Of a DNA stretch of 64,000 bases, positions 55,364 to 64,000 are shown one piece after another. The translations under genes and the position numbers were made by a program. The stretch's first letter is position 1. Each line of letters begins with the position of its first letter. Origin of the DNA: Epithemia pelagica (taxonomy: Eukaryota; Bacillariophyta; Bacillariophyceae; Surirellales; Surirellaceae); the NCBI GenBank assembly GCA_946965045.2, contig OX337228.1, forward strand, positions 62,001 to 126,000. Reading direction: 5' to 3'. A model generated the notes under the pieces. The model saw only the letters and a list, made by a program, of their open reading frames with translations. It did not search any database and was not told the DNA's origin.

Positions 55364-58300
55364 TCATGGCTGACAGTCACCCAACACAAAAGACGCATTC
55401 GAGGGTGACACATGCAGCACTTCCTCGTTGTCAATTCGAACCGAGATGAGGGATTGGTTCAGCGACGGAGTCGTTTCAAACATGGTAGTATTCAAGACAA
55501 CACATTGTCCTTCCGAAATACACATCTCCTCCAGAATCTTGCGAAAGCTATCAAGTGGATCGTAGTCAGGGCTTTGCCATAGCCTGGATGTTTCATTAGG
55601 AAGTTTCCCCGGTTGTTCCAAAGACCAAATGATATTTTGGTTTCTCTCCAACACGATGTATAAGCGCAAGTAGGAATCTCCATTGCGGCAAAACGGAGAA
55701 ATGCGAAACGTTCGAACCTCTCCCGAATTATCAGATACAGCCATTAGAGAAGCGTCATAGGAAGTGGCCAGTGCTGGTGGACTCTCCGTCTGGATGACGT
55801 CCCCGATCGGATACCATACCATGGTTGCATCCAGGCGAAACGACCCAACCTTGTATTCCATGCTACTTTGTCTTGACAAGCCAAATGTCATCGTCGTTCC
55901 ATCTGTGGAGAGTGAAGCGGAGTTTTCGATAACACTCCAGCCCTCTTCCACGATCAAGTCGTTTCCAGTTTTCACCCATGTATTGTCTTCTTGGACTGCA
56001 TACAGCACAATGGCTGGTGTGTCGGTACGAGCGGCTGCAATGAAACGACCATTCCTTGACATTGTTGACCATCCCACATTGGAGGCAACAAGAGCAACCG
56101 TCCAGTTCGCACTGCCCAATTCGTCGGAAGTTGGTGATACATGGAAGAGGTCCGCATTGGAAGATTTCAGAAGAAACGACCCGTTTTCGGACACGGACTG
56201 CAAGCTTTGCATATCGCATGATAAACCCAAATCCAGACATGAGACCGCGGTGACTTGAACGCTCTCATTGGTCAGATCAAATATAGAGATAGTAGTTGGG
56301 TCGGTTTGGACCGCAAGGTATCGTCCCTTTGCAAAAAAGTCGAAATAGGTACCAAAACGATCACCGACGAGAGATGGTTCCAGAGTAAAACGAATCTCTG
56401 GGTCCAGGGGAACAAAACGGTCCATTTGCCAGTCCATCACATGTACCACAAACGTCAATAGGCCATCGGTTGACGTGGTTGGATCAAACGAACCAATGGC
56501 CATGCGGACATCGACGGGCCAGGCAATGAAATCAAGCACACTCCCGTGTGCCGTTGAAAAGGTTATTCTATACCCAAAGGAGCTGTCACGAGGTCCATAT
56601 AGGGTGTCCCCTCTCTCGATCCATTCCGCATCCACCCGGTCAAACACTTTAACATTCGCAGCTCGGGGATGGGAAACGACCAGGATTCGACCATTTGGTG
56701 ATAATGTAAGGATTGCGAATCTCTGTGCACTCCATCCCGCCACTGTCTCCATTTCCAGTTCTGTTGCATCTAACGCCCAACATCTCTGTCCAGGATCACA
56801 AGAGAAGGCAGTGTCTCTGCAGTACGGAAATCCAACCTCGACGGTTCCATTGTATCCACAAAATTGTGTCAGCGAACTCTTACAACTAGCACGACAACAG
56901 TCCCCTAAATCATACGCGAAATCCCATGTGTTGAATCCCACGTCACACTTGCCTGAAAAAACCAACAAAACTCAAAGGTGTCAGATCGTTGTACACGTGG
57001 TTAGAACATTGCTCCAAAGATGCAAACCACAGGACGTACCATCGGCCGATGGCAGGACTTGGCACTTGTTTCCTGTCGACCCATCCAAACATTGACAGGT
57101 ACCATTGATGCAAGGATTGCCAAACTTGCATGGGAATTCGACAGCATGACAAATGGCACAATCAAAATCTGACGACGCCTTTTCTTCTTTGACGGGCCAC
57201 TGCATGGCTTCTTCACTTCGTGGTGTGGAAGCTCTGTACCATGCGAGCCGAACGGGACTGGAAGAATCGGAAAGCGTTCCAACATCGGAAGGATCCGACA
57301 TGAAGGCTCCTTGGATTGGCTTTTTATGAAGGCTCCAGCCATTTTCGAGCGCCACGGCCAATTCCTTGGTCGAAGATACATTGAATTGCGCCATGGTCGT
57401 CATGAGCCATCGTCTCCCATTAAACACAATCAGTCCATTAAAGATGGGATCCACATAGACTGGTTTCGAGTACATGGTCACAAGGTTTCCGTTTTCATCA
57501 GTGATTGTTTCATAGTCAGTGGGCATATCTCTTGGTCCAACAAAGGCTTCATCCTTGTCGAGGAAGATTCTAGAACATGGTAGAAGGAAATTACATCTCC
57601 TCCCAAACGTTTTGGGTCCACAAACACATTCTCCGTTCGTGTATACAGCATTGCGTCGACAGGGATTTTCCTTGTCGGGACACAAAAAGCACTGAAGCGA
57701 AAAGGGTCGCAGGGGTACCCGAGGTGTATCGGGCGTACCGAGACTCCACAGCACCGTTTCGGTAATCTCATAGGTCTCGGTCATGGACGACACTGCTTTG
57801 TAGTTGCAGGAGTCGTTTTCATCATATGTAAAGGTCCAGGCTTCAATGTCATTGCAATATCCAAAAAAGGCAGATTTGGACAGTCGTTCCCTATACCGGA
57901 AGCGTCCCGCATCGGTCGGTCGGGAGGATCGATCGTAAATCCCACTAAAGGCCGCCAGGCCGGGAACCAAGTCATCGGGGAATTGGACTTCAATGGAGGT
58001 AGACACAAAGTGACCCGTTTGTTGCAAGACAAAGATCCAAATCCAACAAGCCAAAATGACAAAAAAGACAATGAGCAAGGGAAACCGTCGACGAAAGCGA
58101 TTGTCGGTAAAATACGAAATGTCGGTCACTTCATTGGCTCCGGCTTGTACAGTGGGACCAATAATCCCAAAGGTTGCCAATTGAAAGGCCAAATTGTCCT
58201 GTAACATGTGTGTGTTGATGGAGGAACAAAGAAAACCATCAAGCTGTGTTAGAACCCTCCATGATACCACACGAGCGAGGACTTGTTGATTCTGAACAGA

Positions 58301-59273
58301 ACACACGTACCAAGTCGTTAATGAATTGAAGCGCAATAAAGTTGAAAAAGATTTCCAAGACTTGTGATTCAATCATGATGAGTAAAAAGGAGGCAAAGAT
58401 GGAAAGGGTTCCCACCAACATGCGACAGGTGACAGACAAGACAAATTTACTATACGAGCATTCATGAAACTTTTTCTCCAAGGCCTCTTTTTGATAGCCG
58501 TCATTGATCAATATCATTCCTTCGACAATCTCATCTTGCAAGGGAATGAGCATAATGAGGGCAATCACTATAATATACAAAACATTAAGGTGCAATGAGG
58601 ACCGCACGTGAGAACAGAAGCAGTTACGTAGTCAGAGGGAGGACCAGACGATTCGGAGTACCCAATACAATCGAAAGCAAGACCAATACAGCAGGAATAA
58701 CCCAAGGCCAACATGTCTGGACATACCTTGCGCAATTCGAACGGCCGGATCGACATTGGCGGGGAAGCCAAAGGGATTGACGCCATCGGACGTGTCCGTG
58801 ACATCAATCAATACCAAAATGTAGGTGGCAAATTGAAAAAAGGTGACCAGCATACCAAAAGAAAAGGGCATGGATCGGTAGGGAGCAATCATGACCATGG
58901 AAAAGGTATCTTCCGGCAAGCGTTTTTCGGTTTGGAGTCGTTCATTTTCCGACGGTTCATATTCGCCCGGAAGTCGTACCACTCGAAAGGATCCACCGGG
59001 CCGTTGAATCGTAGCCGTTTGTTGCTGTTGTTGTTGTTGCTGTACATGAGCCTGTTCCTCGGGTGGTTCTCTGGTCAGTAATAGTGCGGATGCCGCTGTT
59101 TCCTCCGATTGCAAGGGTGAGGATGGATCGGACCCTGTCGTTTTGCAGTGGAGCCGCCTCTCTTCATCGCCCGTCAACAAGACCTTTTCTTGAGAGGATC
59201 CCAGGGTGGTGTTCGTTGTTTGTTGGAATTGTAAAAGTCCTTCATCATCAGTCACTTCGCTGGTTTCCGACAT
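55364..59273 (-). CDS. Multi-pass membrane protein with EGF, LNR and propeller-like ectodomain
   Basis: Four exons (58727-59273, 58311-58567, 57040-58198, 55364-56952, complement) give 1183 residues with frame-consistent GT-AG introns. The N-terminal 130 residues are polar with poly-Gln. The membrane region includes FSFGMLVTFFQFATYILVLI, FVLSVTCRMLVGTLSIFASF with LLIMIES, and FPLLIVFFVILACWIWIFVL. The first large loop after it carries two EGF-like Cys clusters: CRRNAVYTNGECVCGPKTFG then RRC, and CKFGNPCINGTCQCLDGSTG then NKC. An LNR/Notch-like unit follows (CDVGFNTWDFAYDLGDCC), split by the last intron. The C-terminal 420 residues look like a WD-type or PQQ-type beta propeller (ILTLSPNGRILVVS, ENGSFLLKSS, MSRNGRFIAAA, SLSTDGTTMTFGLS). 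The protein may be a surface receptor or adhesion protein; its family is unnamed to me. Confidence 0.72.
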
Positions 59274-59378
59274 TGTCTTCCTTCTTGTTTTATTTTATGG
59301 TTCTATGCAGTGGTTTGTGGTGCTAAGCGGCCGAACCGCATAGTAAGTGGGGCGTTTCTTCTTGGGGGAAGAAAGTGG

Positions 59379-60254
59379 CTATTGGGAATGGAGTGTACAG
59401 GGGTGGTTGTGGGGCGTATACCTTGCCCGCTGGGTTTTCTTGTATCTGCTTTCATATTCTTGGTTGCGCAGCGCAGAAATTTGTTTGTTTAGATGTTTGG
59501 CCAGGGACGTTACCAGGGCGTGTCCAAGTGACGCCTTTGCGTAATGTCCTATCGAGTGGATGTGTGCTTCGTCGTATCGAAATCTTGGTGATCGTTTGGT
59601 GGCTTTGTTGGCGATGTTGTTTGGAGCGTATTCGATTTCTTGGTAGAGGTCAAAGGCGGCGGTATGTTGTTTGCTTCTTGAGGGTGTCCGTCCGAAGTGT
59701 GCATCTGGCCATTGTGGTGGGATGGCCGAGGAGAATTCGTGTGGCAAGTCGTCCTGGTGGAAGAGAAGGCGCTGGGCGAAGGATCCAAGGGATCCGAGAT
59801 GATCAACGGTGAATGGGATCATATATACTCCGTTTCCAAGAAGGTGTTTTGCTGTGTTGTCGTCATGGCAGAATTTCGAACGGGCTGCTTCATGGTGCGG
59901 TCTGGAGGCTGCAAGGCCAAGGGCACTGTTATCGACCGGGACGGGAAGTGGTGTTCGAGCATGAGGGGGCGGGATGGTGACATCAATGGCCACATAGTTG
60001 AAGGGTTCGTTCTTCTGTGGTTGTTTAAGCAACAATCCAACGTCGGCTGGTCTCACATTTCTTGTGTGTTGTGGGGCCAGACCGGGAGGTTCGATGTGGA
60101 CGTCCTTGCAGTCCTCTACGTAGCCGGCCGCGGGTGCCAGGCGGGAGAGGAGGTCGTAGACGGTGTCCCTTACTGCATTGGAGAGGGCCGTCTTCGAAGC
60201 CATTTCGGCATCATTTTCTACCCCCAAGCAGGGGTGAATAGTCGGGTCGCACAT
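59379..60254 (-). pseudogene. Probable C-terminal relic of a non-LTR reverse transcriptase ORF
   Basis: A 291-residue frame starts at an ATG (MCDPTIHPCLGVEND) and resembles the region after the polymerase in LINE-type ORFs. The similar pieces are NAVRDTVYDLLSRLAPAAG, NVRPADVGLL, a Tyr-Val-Ala-Ile-Asp-Val-Thr-Ile stretch before Pro-rich sequence, SKFCHDDNTAKHLLGNGVYM with PFTVDHLGSLGSFAQRLL, and a basic C-terminus. No polymerase domain lies upstream on the minus strand. An inverted pair, GGGGTGAATA at 60232 and TTATTCACCCC near 60280, sits at its 5' edge. I call it a relic because it is only a fragment; the family match is from memory of the pattern and moderately certain. Confidence 0.45.
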
Positions 60255-62300
60255 GTGTCGTGAATTCGAGGTGCAAAGTCTTATTCACCCCCACGGCGCG
60301 AGGGTCCAAAATTGGCGATTTCTCGACTTTGCCACAAACCACAAAAACACACCACACATTCACCACGGAGCCAATCTTGAGAGTGTCATAACATCACCCA
60401 TGAACGTTCAATCCTTCACCCAAGATGACCAACATGTCTCCCTTGCCCCACCGGACCATCGTGAACCTGCGGTTGCCTCCGAAACCCGCCGCAACGAGTC
60501 TCTCCATGGTCTGCATACCACCACCAAGAACAACCATACCAACGAGACAGATGACCATCCTTTCCATCCATCCATGCAAGCTCTCCTTTTGATCCAACCA
60601 TCCGCAAGCCTCCCTTGCACCTCCACAGACCAAATGGAGGCTTTGCATTCGCTCGAAACCACAATCAACCAGGCTTTTCCGATTACAACGGCAAGACGAC
60701 TCGTGCTTGGGGATTGTCTATTTGTTTGCTTATCACCATCTATGTCATAAACTATGGTTGATTGTTATCTTGTTGTCTTCGTCTTGGGGGAAGCTAGATG
60801 CAACAAACGAGAGGTGATTGCTGTGTGATCTTGGTGCTTCGTATCTTTGAGCTTAATTTGTGTCTTATCATTGTTGTGTGTGGAGAGTGAAGACCCCAAT
60901 GTTGTTGTTGTTGTCGAGTGCTGAGGGCCTTGTTTTCCATGGGATAAAGATAGGCCGATGCAATCAATGAAGGAAGGAGAGAAAGGAAGAGGGGGAACAT
61001 CGTCAATGCCTGATAGAAAGGAATAATGGGTGAGAAGAAGGTTGTTTTGGGCGATGCTTCTGTTGCTGCCTACCATGGACCTTGGTAAGCCAATGTCAAC
61101 CTTTCTGCACCACCATCAAGTCATACAGTCCACATGCGCCTTGTTTTGGATGATGGTGGCCTTTGGGCAGTGATGATGGGCCATGGACGATCGCATCACC
61201 TCCAGTGCCGTGGTGAAAGCGCGGAGTGGTTGCGAGGTTTGTGTTAAAGTCGAGAGCGGAAGGGACGCGCCGTGGGGGTGAGAAAGAGTTTGCACACCAG
61301 GATCGAATCACTAAACCTCATGACTCACCCCCGCTGGGGGGTAATCATTTTCTTTGGGGGGAGAGCGTGACAAAAAAGGAGAAATTGTGCGGAAATAGCG
61401 ATTGGGTGTATATATCTGTACTATTTGTTCTATATTATAGAATGCAACCCAACGTTCACAACTATTGATTTGAAAAAAGGAGTGTCAAAATTTTCAGTCC
61501 AAACCGTCCACAATCGCTATGTTCGCTAGAGCAAGTAAGGTCTTGTCAATCTTTATTCGGTCTACATTCTATATATGGACATAGGTACTCCTCTCTATGG
61601 TAACAAAAGCATACTGCAGCTCTCTCCTTTTTATGTGAATGAAGAACATAATCTGGATCTACTACCTACTAGGTAGCTTTGTTGAAAAAAGGGAGAGATG
61701 CTCGAAAAAGGATTCCATCCCAACCTCTACCTTCAACTACAGTTCGAGAGTGACGTTCCACCGGCCATCTTTGACCTCCTAACATTCTTGGTAAACTGCC
61801 AGGTATTCGATTGTTTGTTTGACGCTTGTCGTGTCTAGGCAGGAAGAACCAGACAAAGAGCGACGAGCCACTATAGCATCCACGCCGCTCTCCACGACTT
61901 GATTGTGGCCTTCACACTCTCTTGGGAGAACTGTTGTCTTCTTGACATGGGGAGGCTGCTGAGTTGCGGCTCGCTACGCTTTGGTTTTGGTCAATGGCGC
62001 CTTGTCCGGAACCATGACTCCAAGAGTTTGCGTTTTTCGGAGGCTTGCCAGCCCATCCACGGAGGATGATCTTTCTCGTCCATCCAGCACGACAAGGTTG
62101 TTGTCAACCAGAGTTGCTCGGTAATTGAAAATAGTTGAAAAGGTCATTGCGAACAAACTTTTTTCCGCCGCGCGGCGTGGTTCGACGAGGTTCCTCACGC
62201 GGCAGTGCGTCGCTTCGCATTTCCAGTCTCGACCTGTGTCACACAGTCCATCACTTGACACACATACTACCATCCCACAGCAGTCCACCACCATCACACC
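60255..62300. other. Intergenic, no supported gene
   Basis: A plus frame at 60253-60750 begins with an ATG but has no recognisable features and may be chance. Between 60750 and 62300 there are short frames only. A minus frame at 61974-62612 overlaps the small plus gene at 62301 and reads like its antisense shadow at one end. I see no RNA gene or repeat. Confidence 0.42.
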
Positions 62301-62744
62301 ATGGGCTGCGCTCCCTCCAAACTCCCTCCCGAAGGACACCAGCTCCTCGCCCACGACACACACGTGACAATCAAAGAACCAGTGTGGGTCCGCTTGACCT
62401 TTCGCCACCTCCGCACCCCCCACAAGCGTGCCAACTACTTGTTCCTGCGGACCAAGGGGTCGCTGGCCATTTCCAATCAACGCATCCTGGGCTACATTCG
62501 GAACAAACGCGGACGAATGGAACGACAAGTGAATGTGGCCTTGGATGACACGGCCACCAGCACCCGAAGCATACAGTTTGCCGTCAATGAAAAAGGCCAG
62601 TTTGTCGTGCACGCGGATTTGGCCGTGACCCAGCCAGGCGGAAGATACGCGGGGACCATGGAATTGGTCTATTGCCTCCCCGAGTCGGCGAGTACGACCG
62701 TTCTCAGCCTTCTGCCCCCCGTACTCCTCCGTAGTCCTCGGTAG
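62301..62744 (+). CDS. Small protein with N-myristoylation signal, unrecognised
   Basis: A single frame encodes 147 residues starting MGCAPSKLPPEG, a good signal for N-myristoylation at Gly2 with Cys3 as a likely palmitoylation site, which would tether the protein to membranes. The body (VTIKEPVWVRLTFRHL, NYLFLRTKGSLAISNQRILG, RSIQFAVNEKGQFVVHADLA, and YAGTMELVYCLPE) alternates hydrophobic and polar residues as in beta strands and could form a small beta-rich domain. It has no introns. I do not recognise the family. The flanking region shows no partner gene. The ATG is preceded by CACACC, a plausible initiation context. Confidence 0.5.
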   Translation: MGCAPSKLPPEGHQLLAHDTHVTIKEPVWVRLTFRHLRTPHKRANYLFLRTKGSLAISNQRILGYIRNKRGRMERQVNVALDDTATSTRSIQFAVNEKGQFVVHADLAVTQPGGRYAGTMELVYCLPESASTTVLSLLPPVLLRSPR

Positions 62745-63314
62745 TCCTTATACCGACCTACCGGGAAGTATGTGCTAAAAACCCACCAGTTTATCTTCTT
62801 TTAGAAAACCAGCAACATATCTATCATTTGTTTGTATAAGATCCGAGAACCTTAGGTTATCTTATGACTACTAGTAGAAATCTATAGCCATTTCCCGTCG
62901 CTACCATTCATTAGTTTTGCCGTCTTTTCTTCGACCAAAAATTCTTTATCGTTTCGACTTCCCACCGACACAACATTCCATATAGTCGCTGTGAATATAT
63001 ACGTCTATTAACCGCTAGGTACTCCTCAATACCCGGGGTAATCCATGTTTTCCAGGATTTCTATGAATTAGTCTCGACTCGCGCGCGCGCCATTTCCATG
63101 CTCGGTCCACCTCGGGAGTTCATTAATGCCGCTCACTCATTTTTCCCTCGAAATATTGTAATATTACATTGTCTCTCGATTCTCCATGGCGCAATCGCAG
63201 TCTGGTTCGTTTCCATCCTGTAACTGAGAGCAAGACTGTGACCTACACACACAAGACTCTTCTTGCAAGGTTTCTTTGTATTCGCAGACCAAGGAGGAAA
63301 CACCATACCAAGGA

Positions 63315-64000
63315 ATGTCTCGTGTGCCGGCAACATCCCTGGAGGCCCCCACTCATCATGCCATGGAGGTGGAGACGTTGGAGTCTAGTTTGGCCGCCCC
63401 CAAGAAGATCCTCACCCAACAAGAACAACAACCACAAGAGTCAAACCCAATCGTTTCGAGCGACGAAGCATCTCCCGTCGCAACGACCAGGGTACGTCCT
63501 GTGAGGGCCGAGGATGATCATGAGCATGAGGAAATGAAGGACCCTGGTCCAGCGAACGACACACACCAAAGAACAACAACAGAAGAGACGCCCACGTCAC
63601 TAAACAATGTGTGGGAAGCACTCGAGTCTCTCGATTCGGAAGGATGCGCTTGCACAGGAGGTTTAGCGACAGAGTTGCCCTTTTTACCAGGACTGGTGGT
63701 GGAAAGAGTCGGACAAGTCCAGGTACCAATGGATCCCGACACGGCCACCAAACTCCAAACAGGGCAACAACTACAACAACCACAACAATCGGTTCGGGAC
63801 AAGTCGGACCGTATGCTTCAAACGGTGGGTGACATTTTGGTTCCCAAAGACCACCAAGACAACTGTAACGTGGGTAATGGCACAATTCAAGTGGATGCCG
63901 ATAAGATCACATTGACGAATCCAGCCTGGTGTGCTGGTTTGAACGAGCTGACAAAAAGGGTATGCACCGATCTGGGTGTCAATCCTGACATGGTACAGTG
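63315..64000 (+). CDS. Probable 2-oxoglutarate/Fe(II) dioxygenase-like protein, 5' part
   Basis: The frame runs from ATG 63315 to the window edge with no stop, giving at least 228 residues. The first 110 are polar and low in complexity. Then LATELPFLPGLVVERVGQVQ with VPMDP, DKSDRMLQTVGDILV and ADKITLTNPAWCAGLNELTK, CTDLGVNPD resemble the N-terminal part of uncharacterised eukaryotic proteins with a 2OG/Fe(II) (prolyl-4-hydroxylase-like) domain, where a PGLxVxGVG stretch precedes a TNPAW motif. The catalytic HxD...H part would lie beyond the edge, so the assignment cannot be checked here. Confidence 0.5.
   Translation, partial: MSRVPATSLEAPTHHAMEVETLESSLAAPKKILTQQEQQPQESNPIVSSDEASPVATTRVRPVRAEDDHEHEEMKDPGPANDTHQRTTTEETPTSLNNVWEALESLDSEGCACTGGLATELPFLPGLVVERVGQVQVPMDPDTATKLQTGQQLQQPQQSVRDKSDRMLQTVGDILVPKDHQDNCNVGNGTIQVDADKITLTNPAWCAGLNELTKRVCTDLGVNPDMVQ

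Noticed and set aside
61974-62612. 212-residue minus frame overlapping the small myristoylated gene
   Set aside because: The antisense part mirrors the plus gene, which has a better start, and no domain is visible.
1-64000. CRISPR array, rRNA or prokaryotic operons
   Set aside because: No regularly spaced identical repeats with spacers, no rRNA-like stretch, and genes have introns and eukaryotic domains.

Overview
The window looks like nuclear DNA of a photosynthetic stramenopile, most likely a diatom. The reasons are two genes for chlorophyll a/c-type light-harvesting proteins whose leaders carry the AFAP plastid-import motif, a eukaryotic multidomain acetyl-CoA carboxylase, short phase-consistent GT-AG introns (mostly 70-150 nt), and coding regions full of Thr, Gln and Ser runs built from CAA/ACA/ACG triplets. 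The species is not identified.

Layout. 1-4.0 kb has no intact gene but holds a 323-nt inverted repeat and a broken copy of the 3' end of the neighbouring tubulin chaperone E gene. 4.0-7.7 kb carries tubulin chaperone E (+) and a three-exon SKP1-like gene (-). 9.1-14.5 kb and 32.6-37.0 kb are two related accessory loci in inverted orientation. Each has a divergent pair: a membrane-anchored SGNH/PC-esterase-like protein and a Gly/Arg-rich single-pass membrane protein of an unrecognised family, with a conserved GC-rich element between them. Relics, truncated copies and a 77-bp tandem duplication show that these loci keep rearranging. Between them lie housekeeping genes: a small spliced gene, an AMPK gamma subunit (-), a third SGNH paralogue (-), two light-harvesting genes (-), acetyl-CoA carboxylase (+) and a Rossmann-fold NAD(P)-binding protein (-). 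The 3' ends of the last two were tandemly duplicated.

37.4-41.9 kb holds a six-exon Crypton-like tyrosine recombinase gene (-). A 197-nt foldback lies about 250 nt beyond its start. In the foldback, paired palindromic blocks are separated by nine same-strand CTCSTCG heptamers with mirror-symmetric spacing. 43.5-47.4 kb encodes a 1300-residue membrane protein with three copies of the domain seen once in the Gly/Arg-rich family. After it come a histidine-phosphotransfer protein (-), a gene-poor A+T-richer stretch (49-51.7 kb), a MATE transporter (+), an 1183-residue membrane protein with EGF, LNR and propeller-like parts (-), a possible retroelement relic (-), a short probably myristoylated protein (+), and the 5' end of a probable 2-oxoglutarate/Fe(II) dioxygenase gene (+) cut by the window edge.

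The conserved genes cover lipid synthesis (ACC), light harvesting, energy sensing (AMPK), ubiquitination (SKP1), tubulin folding and phosphorelay. The novel material lies in the SGNH/Gly-rich loci, the repeat domain they share with the 43-47 kb gene, and the recombinase with its foldback. Exon joins were chosen by splice signals plus reading-frame closure and have not been tested against transcripts.
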